Shown: positions 47,845 through 61,500 of the stretch, one piece after another
Position numbering within the stretch: position 1 is the first letter of the stretch
Layout of the letters: each line of letters opens with the position of its first letter
NCBI GenBank assembly: GCA_964057225.1
Contig: OZ059899.1
Span: 12,560,001-12,624,000 of the forward strand
DNA length: 64,000 nt
Origin: Auanema rhodensis
Taxonomy: Eukaryota > Nematoda > Chromadorea > Rhabditida > Rhabditidae
Direction of reading: 5' to 3'
Translations under genes and position numbers: made by a program
Notes under the pieces: model-generated
The model's database searches: none
Seen by the model: only the letters and a program-made list of their open reading frames with translations
Told to the model about the DNA's origin: nothing

Positions 47845-50800
47845 ATCCAGCTACCTCTCATTGTATTTTCAATCTTAGTAGCAGCATACTCCAACTTGAT
47901 GCTTTTATAACTTTCATCCAAAATTAGGTTTTAGAATTAGTTATAACAGGTGTTTGTACGAAAAAAAAACATTCATTTATCGGATGAATGGATGAATGAA
48001 TGGAAAACGATGTTGTTTGGATTATGATTGGTTATCGTTTTACAACTTTTTTTCTTTAATCTTTCTCTTATTGTAGCTACAGGTTTAAGGCAATTATCAT
48101 CAACTAACCTTTTTTTTGTATTTATGAAAGGCTATTGGTCAGAAGATCTAGCTACAACTGGCATTGATACTACAATGTCTTGTTCAAGTCGTTTTTGCTT
48201 TTAAGTAATTTCATTTAATGGATATCATCTGCGTGTTTCATGTGAAATAAAAAATTTAACAGCTTAAGCTTACAGCTTGATCAAGCTATAATATTGATAT
48301 CCTTGAATCTCGGTCTTTGAATGGCTTTCCCTTTTCGTTCGGTTTCTCCAAAACTGTTTTTAATCGTATCTTCTATTTTCCGTTTAGCCACCCAAAATAC
48401 AACGCCTTAGACAGTTTGTCATGAAGAGAGAAAGTGAATAGAGGAAAAAGGAATAAATCTTATCGCTGATTATCAACCTTCATCTGAAGGCCTGTCGTTC
48501 AGCAAGTAGCAGTAGAAGCAGCAGCAGCAGCAGCAGCAACATCATCGTTGCCGCTGGCGCCGCAGTCGTTGACGCTCCATCACCTGTAAAACAAATCTGG
48601 TTTTTGCCATCAAGATAGTATGTCTTTCGCTCTTACACGCTCTGCCATAACTATCATCCGATCTCAGCTAATCATCTCTTACAGACCTGTAGAATCGTTA
48701 TTCATCAGACAAGCTGTATCTCCTTATCATGTCTCGTCATAAGACATTCAAAAAAAAAAGTTTGTTTGCCCACCCAAAATATCTGAATCTTAGTCCAAAT
48801 CCGCTTTAAGTTTTTAGGTCATTTTCTTCAAAATAATTCAAGCTTTTGCTCTATATATTCTAGAACATCTGTTCAGTCGTTTTATCATGTTATGGTGCTG
48901 TCAAGGTTACATCGTTCTTAACAACTTTTATTTCAAATTTATCATGAAGCTGAAGTCTCAGTTTCTTAAAAAGATTTTGAATCTCAAGACCATTTCATGG
49001 TTATCGCTCAGTTTTTTTGTCAAAATACAACCAAAAACTCTTTTTTTGTTTTGCCCTTTAGGACATGAAACAATTTTGATTGCCATCGATCTAATTTGCC
49101 CCATTCATTCAGCATACCTTGTTATCCAAAAATCTAATCAGATTCTGCAACAAAAAAACTTTTGTCTCATGCTCAGCTTGTAGACAACGACGAGAACGAC
49201 GACGCCGCAAAAGACCTTCATTATCAAGGCGACTTCAAAATGCTCCTCCTTTCTTTTCTTTCGACAACTTCCTCTGTTCTATGCTTCTGTCCTCGTCGTA
49301 TCGGCCAGTCAGGACATCTGACCGGTTTTTCGTCGACGGCGCCTGAAGTTAGATGAGTCTGTTACCGTCGTCGTTGTCATCAAATAGCATGCGCCCAATT
49401 TGGAACCATAAAGCTGCCGAGAAAAAAACGGCTTAACAAGCCAACGGCAGATGATAGTAGAGCTTCTGTCTCTCATGCTTTTCCTCATTTATCTTTTACT
49501 ATCAAGCAATAAAAGTACTAAAATTGCTTCAGTTGGCAATATAGACGCAAATACAGATATAAGACACAAGAATACATCATCAACTGCCATTTTCTCTTTA
49601 ATTCGTCGTCTTTTTTCATTTTACTGTCTTGTCTTCTTCTTCTTCTTCTTTGTCACTTTCAGTTTTTGCTTTTACTTTTTTCAGCTTTTACTAGAGTTCA
49701 CATATACTTTTAAAGATTCTCCGACACATGTCTTCCACCCCGGTCTATTCGAATGTCGTATACCATACTCTCTAGCATCATGTTTCACGAGTTTTTCCTT
49801 TTTTTGGTCGGAAACCCTTTCGCTCCATAAAGGCTTGACATCGCAATTTCACTTTACATATCTATGTTCATGTTTCTCTTGTTATTCCTTTCATCATCTT
49901 CATCACCATCAGTATCCTTCTATCTTTTCCTCTTTTTTATTTTTGTTTACCTTCTATGTATCTCAGATCAACAACTAAGACCATAGATCGTCTTTTCCAA
50001 CTTTTTTCCCTTAAAATGCCACTTGTTGTTCGTTTAATACTGTTATCATTAATATAATAGCCAGAACCTACCCAAATTGGCTTCATCGTCTTCTTTTCCT
50101 AAACCCCCCCCCCCCATCCAACCTTCTCCAGTATTTCATCTATTCTACATAGTTTAATAATAAAAAAACGAACAGTTTCTCTTTGTTGAAATATATTCGA
50201 ATCTATCATCATCAGTAGCAGTAGCAACAGCAGTAGCAGTAGCATCCTCTTTATTCTATATATGTTTTCTTCCAAAAATCTTGAAACCTTCGTTGAAGAT
50301 TTGAGTTCCATTTTTATCCAGACAATTCAGATTTGTGATCGCATTATGCATAATTCTTGACAACGAACTGCAGTGAAACACGCCTCATTGTTCTGAATCC
50401 CATTTGGAAAACGAACAATCTTGTCTGGTTTTTTTCTGTTTCATCATCTTCATAACCGTACTCAATGAGTGTTTCATGCTTCGACAAGAGGTTAAGAATC
50501 TCAGTAAAACCACGAAGCATAACCTCAGAATAGCTTGCCTTCCTGCTTCTCTCTATGACAGATATGGGGGGAAAACAGAAAAAAAAGAAATGAAGTATTC
50601 GTCATATCTAACTTGTCGGTCATACCTAAAGCAATGTTTGTATAAACCATTTATGGTCAATATTCTGAATCTGAATTGATGATCATCACTTTTCTCCTAT
50701 TCTCTTCATATTCCATCCATGTTTTTTGTCTCATTTCACAGCCATTCTGCCCTCTCACTTCATCAGTTTTTACTTTTCGAGACAACGTCTTCTCACTTTC

Positions 50801-51079
50801 ATAAATAAAAGTTTTCGCTCAATATCGTTGACGCCGTCAGCAATTTACTGTTCAAACCATTTTTTTGTCTTCGTCATTCTCCATAAATGGCAACTGTCCA
50901 TTCAGAATAATTCAGTCTCGAGTATTCTCAGACACTTCATTCTTCGTTCTTTCAATCATATTGCGATTTCAAGTTTTATGCTTTAACAAACATTATGAGA
51001 ACTATATTTGTTGGTAACTCAGTCGCCGTCTCTCTCACCTCATTCTCTCCTTCTTTCTCTATAGACGTATCTTCTTAGC

Positions 51080-51133
<54 letters not shown>

Positions 51134-53269
51134 CATCTTAAAGCCTATATATCTCCATATATCTAGTAGATATCTGGACTCTCTCCCTCCCTCTCTAGAA
51201 ATCTTCGATAATCTCTAAATTCTGTTAAAAACTGTTAAAATCTTTGGGTTTTTTTTTCAATATTCACAATTGTCTCACATAATTCTAATTCAATTAGTAA
51301 CTGATTTATGATGAAAATAAGTTGCTTCTATAGGTTTTACACATGTTTTTTAAAAGAAAAACCACGTTTTCTACAGATGAATTGCTGATTCAACTAAGTT
51401 CACTTCAACATCTCATGATCCTAGTTTTTTCAAAGCTTTTGCCATTTTCTTTGATTTCTTCCGACATGACATGTTATTCGTTCATATACACATACCTCTC
51501 TTCATTTTATTCCACATTCATGCCTATATCTATTTCTTTTTCTTCCTCTTTTTCATGTCTGTCTGGCTCTTGTTTAACCATTTCTATAGTCTCTGAATCC
51601 TCAATATGTATGTTGGATGACCATTATCTACAGGCTTAAACAGGTATGTGAATGTTCTAGATGTAGCATAGTTCTTTCAACTTTATTATCTAAATTTCAA
51701 TAAAAGCACCCTTTTCAACTTACAGCATTTTCTTCAAATTTTGATAAAGCTTGAAGTTTATAAAGCCCACTGTTCTTGTATGTGCTACTGTTAATTTACA
51801 AGCTTGCACTTGCCATGTTTCAAACCTTTTTTTTCTTTTTTTGTTCCTTTTTCTCTGAGAATTTCCAACTTTCTTCGATTTACACACACTTTAACGTTTT
51901 TTTGATTGTATTTTCCAACTGATTAAATCTAATCTCACCACATAACAAGCATCCGACAACCTAAAGTAGATGTCTGATATCACTTTTGCCCTTTAAATAT
52001 CTGTTTTCACTTCAGATTTACAACTTAATTAGTCTTTTTCATTTGATAATACAAACGTGTATCATTTCTCTCATTCATATGTTCTTCATCTTTAAATGAA
52101 ATTTTTCAATTTCATTTGATTTTACAGAAATTGAGAGTGTGAGAGATTGATGAGATTGAGAGAGAGAGTCTGTGGGAGAGGGTGAGAAGGGGGGGGGGGG
52201 GGAGAAGCGGATTCAGGATAATGGAACATAGCACCTGTAATGTGTGTTCACTCATAAAATTTCAATTCAGTTTCTTGTGTAGCTATGAAGATAATCAGTA
52301 AAATTACATAAATTAAGTATTCTAGTTCTATTTTGATAGAACAAACTATAACTCAGACAATGAAAATCATTTACAGTTCGATCTCCGATGATTGCAAATG
52401 GTATTATCTATAAACTTCTTATGATGCAAGTTGAATCAGCTAATTATCATGAGTATTAAATCTTTTTCTTTAATCATCTTCTCTTGTACGATTTGCTCCA
52501 CAATGTCTTCCCCCTTTTTCTTTCCTCCTTTTTATTTTAAAATAAGCTCAAGTTATAACTTTTCCAGATATTCATAAATTGGCTTCTGACATGTGTGATG
52601 ATGCTGATGATACGGACGGATGTTGATGATGATGATAAAGCTGAAACGACGGAAATGGCAGTGAAAAACTGAAATATGGCATTGCACCGGAGACAGGCGG
52701 TGAGAGGTTCAACCTTTTCTGCCAGCCTATTCTTGTTCTCTTCTGTTAAAGCTTAAAAGTTCATTTAGGACACATGAGATTGATTGGAAAACTGAAAATC
52801 AGTCTGGATTCAGCTAAGTTGAACAAGTTATACGTGCATGTATCTATGTTACCATGTTGCTGTATGAAATGATTTTGCTACCTCAATCTCATGCAATCCA
52901 GATTTCGGAAACGTTCTTGGGGGAAGCATGCATGCATCTTCTGGGATGTTCTTTTTCTTTTTTTCGATAAAAAAGTTCCAAGCGAACGTCATCGTCCCTG
53001 TTTTATATTTTCTCGGTTGTTGGCTTCGTCATAATCGTTGTGTCGTCGTCATTGTCACATCTCATTCCAGTCTTGTCCTCTCTTGGTCATTCTGAATTTT
53101 TTGTGATTGCTTCGGTTCCACTCTAAGATAAAATAAATTTTATTTATGCCCATCAATATCAATTTACTTCTTTAATTACAATTAACTTTGATTTCTCTTC
53201 GCATATTTTTTTTCTCAAAGTCTTTGTATTTATTCGTTAAGTTTTCATTTCAAGTTGTATGCTTTACAG
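46303..53269. other. Second gene desert, pyrimidine-rich on +
   Basis: No supported gene. It holds GA at about 46822-46848 followed by 17 G, GA at 46977-47015, CT at 47815-47842, CT at 51087-51130, an AGCAGC tract at 48514-48539 and G/C runs at 50104-50114 and 52191-52202. Two GC-richer islands with open frames on both strands lie at about 49160-49360 and 50344-50560. Long serine/phenylalanine ORFs such as 49451-49978 are composition artefacts. Confidence 0.5.
46850..46867. repeat. Poly-G run after GA tract
   Basis: Seventeen consecutive G follow a GA tract and GATA. The same GA-then-G pattern occurs at 5664-5688, 20905-20935, 23647-23721, 37886-37921 and 52165-52202, which suggests one mutational or structural process. 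Confidence 0.9.
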
Positions 53270-53270
53270 A

Positions 53271-56200
53271 ATGCGAAGGCTGATATTACTCTGCCTTCTG
53301 TACATCTTAGTACAAGCTGAAGACGTTTGTTCAATGAATTGATTGAATTTAGTTTTAAATTATTTGCTTAAGGATGTAGTTACTAGTTTGGATGTTGAAT
53401 CCTTCCTATCTGCAAACCAACAGCCTCAACAGGCAACGTCTGAACTTCTTCGTCGTTCTTCTGGTATAACACGTCAAGAGAGTGAGAGTTTAGCATCACA
53501 GTAAGTTTATTTTCGTCTTTATATCTCAATTTTAAACTTAATTTCTTTCATCCAGATCTTCTCGTCGTTTCAACGTGCGGATCCCGAAGCAAATCAGCCA
53601 CAGAATTCAAAATCCCCAAAATCTTCAGAGGTCGGAATCACGCTCATCCCGTAAACATACTAATAAGCATGACCAAATGTCTCGAAGTTCCCCAACATTA
53701 GGGACACGCGCATCGTCTGGAGAACCTACGGGCTCCCGTTCAACCTTACTCGGCTTCGGCCAGCAATTCAATCCACCAACCTTACCACAATTAGCTACTT
53801 CTGCACGTCGCCGTCCTATTCATGATAACACAACATCCAGGAAAAAGAGTTCATCAACGTCATCATCTTCTTCATCCAGCCGAGAACAAAGTACTCGTGT
53901 GGCACTTCGAAAACGCTTACGATCTCGTCTATTTTTGAAAAGTGCTTCACTGAATACCACATCCAATACATCCAAAGATAGCAATCGACTAGTTTTTGGA
54001 TCAGCTGATCCAAGAGCGCAAGTGGCAGTACCGTCGCCCAATTTTCAGAACATTGAATCCTCAACATCAACAACAATACCATCTGTATCGGAAGCATTGA
54101 AGGATGCTAACGATAGATTAACCATACTACCAAGCACAAATAATAACAGGTTATTACTAATTTTCTAACAATACCCTCCCTTCCCTCCCAAAGTAAGCAT
54201 GCTATTGGCTATTTTCGCAGTTTGCAGTGATTATACTAACTTTGTACCGTATTTTAACGTTTTTGGGTGTAATATCACAATAATTACTAATTTTCAGCTA
54301 TTATTCAATGTTTTTTTTCAATATATATTCTAAAACTTTAGATTCTTCGCTAAAACCTTGAATCTCACTGATAATAATATTGTTGTTAAGCCAGCTAGAA
54401 GAGGTATGCTTAGATATATCTATGGATCTATTCATAATTTTGAATTTTGAAGTTCCCCTGCCTAGTCAAAATCGTCTTCACCTCGCTTCACGTGAAAGGG
54501 AAATTGAATTTGCTGTTCTGAAAGCTGTACAAGGTATTATCTAGTATCATCTTCGTATACAAATATATGTTCCAGAATTAGAAATGGAGAAAGTTCTTCC
54601 AGACGATCAACAAAGATCCTTCTCAACTACTGGAGCTCCTCCTCCTGTTATCACGTCTACTAGATCACCAGTTCCCACATCGACAATTGGAATTCAGCTA
54701 TTGCTCAACGACAAAGGTATAGTTTTTGAGAGAAGTAGCATCTTAGTAAGATCCATCTGATTCTTATAGATCAACCAATTAATCGACTTCGCTCTCGTTT
54801 ATCCAATAAGCACACTGTTAGTTTTCTTTTCAAAGCATTCTCCAGATTCTTGTCAATGCTCAATAGATGCTCTTCATTTCAATACTTTAGATTCTGATTG
54901 GAGATATTGAGCGAATCCATAACCGCAATGGAACAGCAAGAAAATTCAGAAAGCGACGTCCAACAACAACGACTTCAACATCAACGACAACGACAACGAC
55001 AGCTTTGCCTCCAGTAGTTTTAGATTTCAAACAAGTAATATACATAATTTCTTTGTTTCACTCACAAACTTCAATGCTTTTCTAGATCACCGCACCTTTC
55101 GTAGCTTCTGTAAGTTTAAATTGCATTGATTTGTTGACAAAACTTAAACAAAATTATAATTTTTTCCAAGCTTTCTGTTCAAAAAACTATTTTTCAAGTC
55201 ACGAACACCTATTTTCTTTATTTTTCTTTTCTTCTACAGTCTTCTACGACACGCAGCAGCACGTTTTCTCAAACTTCTACACCCGCTATCCTTACTTCTA
55301 CTTCTACTGAAGTTCCGACTACAACTACTATGTTCTCGACAACCAGGGAGAACGTTATTGAGACTACTACAGATTTACCAACAACAACAACTGAAGCTTC
55401 AACAACAACTTCTACAATACCAACAACTACCACGACCATGACCACGACTATGACTACTACAGTACCAACTACTACAACTACTACGACTTTAGCTCCAACA
55501 ACTACTACAACCGCTAGTACAACTCAGTCTACCACAGTACCAACTACTACAACAACTACGACGTTTACCACAACAACTACCACACCTATTCCAACTACTC
55601 TTCCAACTACTCTTCCAACTACTCTGCCAACAACTCTGCCAACAACTCTGCCAACAACTTTTCCAACTACTCTTCCTACTACAACCGTCTTGATAACGAC
55701 AACACAGATTCCTACGACTACAACAGTACTTCCATCCACAACCACAACCACAACGCAGATTCCTACAACAACAACAACGATGCCAACTACCACTACAACG
55801 CAGATTCCTACAACGACAACTACGATGCCAACTACCACCACAACGCAGATTCCTACAACGACAACGATGATTCCAACTACCACCACAACGCAGATTCCTA
55901 CAACAACTACGACTACTTCAACAACTACAACGTTAACTTCTCCTACTACAACTTCTCCTACAACAACTACAACTACCACCGCATCACCATCTACTACCTT
56001 AGAAACTTCTACAACGACCGTATTTTCCACCACGATTGCCAGCACAACTTCTCCACTTTCTAGCACTCTTTCTTTACCTGTAAGTCACACTATCCTTTCC
56101 TTTTTCAGTTCACTTTTTATTTTATTATTTATTTTATTTATTTATTTATAATTTATCTTTCATATAGATTAATAGAGGGCCTGCTCCTCCTCCTAGACCA

Positions 56201-56622
56201 ACACAACAACCATCTACTGATGATAGTGCAGAAAGAATTGTAAATGAGATTGAAGCTAATCTCGTAAAAGGTAAAGATATTTGAAACCAAAGAAATCAAA
56301 AAATCATTATACTTCCAGAACCACGTGGACCTCCATCTGCCATTCCTCCAGCCGGCCCAGTCGGTCGAGCTCCAGGTATGGCACCTCCAGGAGAGCAGCC
56401 ACCAAACGACAACATCGTCAATGAATTAAACAGTGCAGACGATTTCATGGCGGTAAGCTACTTTTTCGGTAAATGTATCATCTGGAAAACATATTTCAGG
56501 TAGCTCGACGTTTACGTCTGTTCCGACGTAAGGTGTCTCAACGCCGCAGAAGACGAATGGCCGAATACAATCGTGTTGATAACACAGTTATCTCATCACT
56601 TTATCAGCTCTTCTCATTCTAA
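53271..56622 (+). CDS. Secreted threonine-rich mucin-like protein
   Basis: Exons 53271-53324, 53373-53500, 53556-54149, 54342-54403, 54453-54533, 54576-54716, 54770-54816, 54891-55034, 55086-55109, 55240-56079, 56168-56270, 56319-56452 and 56500-56622 give 824 aa. A splice acceptor (CTTTACAG) ends one base before the ATG, as in trans-spliced worm genes. Residues 1-16 are a signal peptide (LILLCLLYILVQA). Residues 19 to about 420 are Ser/Arg/Pro-rich with dibasic and RRR sites. Residues 426-705 are almost pure Thr/Pro/Ser with TTLP and QIPTTTTTMPTTTTT repeats, an expected O-glycosylation domain. The tail holds a Pro-rich stretch and a basic RRLRLFRRK/RRRRR cluster, and no membrane anchor is obvious. 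A cuticle, gland or gut-lining coat role is possible; the exact family is not recognised. Confidence 0.82.
55590..55925 (+). repeat. Thr/Pro tandem repeats: 12-bp and 45-bp units
   Basis: At about 55590-55680 a 12-bp unit (CTTCCAACTACT, encoding LPTT) is repeated about eight times. From 55756, CAGATTCCTAC recurs at exactly 45-bp steps (55756, 55801, 55846 and 55891), each unit encoding a 15-residue QIP(T)n-MP(T)n block. Such coding minisatellites commonly vary in copy number between individuals. Confidence 0.9.
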
Positions 56623-58596
56623 TGTACTAGACGAACTGATCATTCATTATTCTAACGACAACAAACAAGAAGCACTAAAGATGTCTCCAGATGTACAAAA
56701 TTCTTTAGATATTAGATGGATTTCTAATATTTTCACTTCTCCTCATACAACAAAAATCTGCCATTCTGATTGCCTTATATATTCAAAACACATTATTCCA
56801 TATCATCTCTCTATTGAATTTTCAAACAAACTACGGGTTTTGATCATATATACATTGATTTATGTGTTGAATTAATTAATCTAATTTGAAAATACTAATA
56901 CAAATTATTTTGTTTTTAATTCTAATACTCTTCTGAAAATCCAAGAAAACGCCTCATTCCAATGAACATAATGTTTTTTCTTACTTCTATGTAATTTTCA
57001 ATGTCATATATTACAATTAATAATAAGATTTAATCTATAATCAACATATGAATTATACAAAAAAATACAAATGAATACAATTGGAAGTAATGAAAAGGCA
57101 AATCAGTTAGTTCAAGACAATTGGTATGAAAAACAAATTAATTCTAAATCCCACTTATGAGCATTGGTATTGTTCTTGAAATTGTCTGAGCAGCTATTTC
57201 AAGAAGAATTGCCTTTGATGACATATAAATAAGCAAAAGAAAATGGCTTTGTTATGATATTTTTGAATAAAAAGAAAAAAATATATTAATATTATTCAAA
57301 TTATACGTGTACGTGACGTATGTATATGTAGAGATGGGAGAAGTGGGAATTTTATGCATGATCAACCGTTTGTTGCGTACTATTTGCACGAAATGAACGG
57401 TGACAGGCCACGTGAATCTCACGTGAAAAGCCAATATAACCTAATTTCGAAAAGAATATAATGTAGAGAGACTTATTAAACACATTTGACCTGTTATTAA
57501 AAATTGCAGAAGACAATGATATCTTCTTTTGACTAGTAAATATTTCTCAAAGCAAATCCACTACATAATAATATAATTAGAAAACAAATGAACTAATTAA
57601 ATACATAATATAAATATATACACATATATATATATATATCTATATATATGTATATATTTATAAATAGAAAGTTTTCACAGAGATCAATAATTTGGTTAAC
57701 GTTTTTGTGTGAAGAAGAGTAGATTTTGGTTCAAAAATCATCAATTTTGTTTCATTTATCTTGAAATAATTGAATTTATTCAATTATTTTGATGTTATGA
57801 AACATATATTGATACCTGAATTATGGAAGACTATGAAAACTATAAAGGAATAATTCCTTTCTTATACTAATAAATGAATTCGTGTATCTATGACTAATAT
57901 CTTGATGTTTCAATAGAAGTCATCCAATTTTTTCTAAATTTTCGCAGCATATTGCAACCTGAAAGCAGCTTAGTTGAAATATTTCATAAAGCAATGTAGG
58001 AAACTCACTTCATTAGACACTTATAATGTTAAAGTCCTTTAATGATTTTACTGAAAATAGATAACAGTTAAAAGTATAATGGAGAGTTCAATCATTTGGT
58101 TTAGAAGGGCTAGGTTATGTCTATATTCTCTTGTTGATTTGAGACCCAATGGCATCTTAGTATCATATAATCTATTAATATTTCTAAAAATGTATTGTCT
58201 TTCTAATCTTTTCCACGACGTTTCATTGTGAATAACCACTTTCTTTTCCTAAAATATTGCAGATTTCTTAAACAGAAATCTGTTTTTCCCAATTCCCGTA
58301 CAGCAAACTTCAAACAGGCACATAGCGAAGGGATTTGATGAGTGATCAAAGTGGTGAAAGGTAAATTTTAAAGCCATGAAATAGATTCTGGAGGGTAATA
58401 ACACTTCAACTGCTTTGTGAAATATTGTTTTGTGATCTAAGCAGCATATATTGCTTGTCAGCCATATCGAATACATACAATTTGCAATACATTATGTATT
58501 TAAGTGCTTGAGACGAACTTAGAAAATCATAAATTCATCTGTGAAAATTCAATGCTTATGGTTATTTTGTCGTGATTTTGGGGAAGGAAAGATGAT
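56623..58596. other. Intergenic region between convergent mucin-like and catulin genes
   Basis: AT-rich sequence with no supported gene. A TA tract lies at about 57620-57655 and a cluster of CACGTG/ACGTG cores at 57306-57425. Short ORFs at 58048-58476 on the minus strand have no splice context or family signature. Confidence 0.55.
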
Positions 58597-61500
58597 TTAA
58601 AAAATCTTGGCGGAACTCTGAACAAACCTATAAGTTGTTGTTGGCGCTGTAGATAGCTGGGCTTGCTTGGGCGGTACGGCGAATACTGGGAGTACGTCGC
58701 CAGAGGGAGGAGTCGCGGCTCGTGCGCGATTGCGATTCAGGATCTCCGCGAGGGACCGACCCGCCTCGGAACTCGATTTCGTACTGAAACAAGACATGCA
58801 TGAATTATTTGTTGAAAAGAAAACTATGAAATTGCAGAATATGTGGATATTGGTTTGATCGAGGGACATCATCTAACTCATACACCAACAAGGACATAAG
58901 CACAGCTAAGCTGATGTACGAACAAGATGAGACACAGAAAACAATAATACTGATTGACGTGGAAAAACATGTATGTCAAAGGGATTTTCACAAATTTCAA
59001 GAGTCTACGGTGCTTCAGAGGAAGATGTGCTGATGGAATTGAACATTCACGATCACGGAGCTATCAAAAACAATACACAGGCAAATGATCCAATGATCTA
59101 ATCAACTTGCTATATCAGCATTTTCACAAAAAAACGTCAAAATTACGAAGTATATCAAACTATATAATCTAAGAAATTTGTGTTGAAAATTGAAAATTAT
59201 TGTGAAAATAAGTTGAAATTGTATTAAAATTACTCAATAATCTAAATATTTGTGGAAAACTATGGCTGACTGTGCAGACTAAACACGAGAGTGATTCGAA
59301 AATCACGCAAAGAAACTTACATTTCGACCTTATCAAACTGAAAACAATTAAAACATGGAATATATTAGTATACAAGATATAAATAACATTTAAGATTAAT
59401 AAATTAATTTTTTTTAGAATTACATATATGGCTGACAAATTGGCTTACCTTTGTGGCGCACACGAATGATGCTGTGACAAGTTTTGCTATTTCATTCATG
59501 AGATTTTTAGTTTCTTGAATTACAGAATCAACCTGAAAATTGAAAAAAGTTCCTCAAAATACTTATGAGCTTCGAGAAGCGTGCTATGATTTGCTACGAA
59601 CCTTTCCAAACGTTGCCGTCTTTCCTACGGTAGGACTCTTCACCATTACTTGCAGCTGCTGGCAATGAACGGGAATCCGTTCTAAAATTGCTGATAGCTC
59701 ACTCTTTTCAGCTGATCCCGGAACCTGAAAGCATTTTAACGATGAAATTTGAGCATTTTTTTCTTTCAAAGTACCTCATAACTGAATTCTCGAACAGTTT
59801 TATACATTTTATTTGCTTGTTCGGCAAAGAACTCAGCTTGTGTAAAGAGATCATGTGTCGTTTTGAGAGGTCCATCCCCTCGGGTGAACAGATACATGTT
59901 ATAGGCCATTGAAGACATTGCCTTAATCATACACATAGTTAGAAATATACAAATTAGAGTAAATAAGAACCTTAGCTCGTTTCACTATATCGTTTTCAGC
60001 ATATTCATCCCATTTCTCAGCTTCAGCATCTACTTCCGATGTCAATAACTTCATCTCCAGTCCGACTTTAGCCATCTTCTGCTGGTCCTAAGAAATTAAT
60101 TATTAATAAAAAGCTCTTAGTTTAGAAAAAATGCTTATGTCAAGAAGATATGGCCGTATCGTCTCAGAATTGACAACAAAAAAGTAAAAAGAAGTATCAA
60201 ATACGAACCTCAACATCTAAGGTGATTGGCTTTGATGGTTTATGAGTCGTGCCATGTTTCTGAAACAAGTAAACTTTGATTTTCTGGTTCTGCAAGTTGA
60301 TTGTTTGTTTCAAAGCTAAGGTTTTTATGTTTCTCAACGAAACGATGAAGGATTAACTCAAAGTCATCACAAAAGCCATGCAACATGTCAAACACACTCT
60401 AACTCAAATAGTAATCATGCAATTCAATAAATTTATTAAAATTATAAAAAATTATTATAAGCAGTATAGTTGGAAAGATGAAGAAGCACCAATATATAGT
60501 TAATACTATTAGGGAAAGGCAAAATCCTTTGGCAAAATGCTTGAAATGCTCTGTGAAAATGTATAAAAACTGATAAACACTACAACATCACAATCCAAAT
60601 CTTGATAATTCACAACAAACTCAGCACCAAATTATAAGAGAAAACTAAGAATTAGGATGGAAATCATTGTACACATGCTGTACAGAGGTTAATATGACGT
60701 AAGGTACAGTACCTAAAGAGGAAAATAATGATTTTGTATGAGAAGAGCACAAAACAACAGAAAAAATGCAAAGGGAAGATTTTCTTTGAAGTGTCGTTTA
60801 GTTGTTATTTTCATGTCAAACACACCATTTCAATTATAAAAACACAGCATAAACACAAGATTACATCACTACACATCAAGCTCATGCTTCAAATCATCTT
60901 TAATTCATGGTAATACGTTGTAAATCATCAAGTATCAAGCTGATTCTGTACTCAAATTGTCTTTTCTCATCGCTATTGGTTGTTGAACATATGCTGAGCT
61001 CATCGCCAGCTTGCTGCATGACATTGGCGCCAGCTGGCGCCAACACATTACCATTGTTACCATTTGTTAACAAACGTTCTTGAGATGAAATATATCGATG
61101 AGTAGAACCAGCTGGAGACTGACGATAATTGCCGTTTTCACAAATGGGATGAGTACGATGATTTGAAACATGCGAATTTAAGCTAGGATTCAATGGGTTT
61201 GGCTCGACGTCATCCAGTTGACTCAAACTGCAACTGCTGGCAGTGCTATCACCGTCGCCGTAAAGCGTTGTTGTACGGGTCTGAGACTCAAAACTACGAG
61301 CAAATGGAAGCTTTGAACTTCCGCGCGATGGAGTTGTTGTCGTGCGAGGTGCTCTCATTGCAAGCCCCCCATTAGTCCCTAACGCTACGGACGATGAAGC
61401 ACTGCTGCAGCTACTCGTTTTCCGAGGGGACGTCATGCCTGATGATGTCATAGTGCTCACCCCTGGTCGTGGAAGTGACATGTAAGCCTGCTTCTCAGCC

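Noticed and set aside
49451-49978. 175-aa hydrophobic ORF
   Set aside because: Phe/Ser/Leu-rich because the strand is pyrimidine-rich; no domain, no splice context, and the composition matches the surrounding non-coding DNA.
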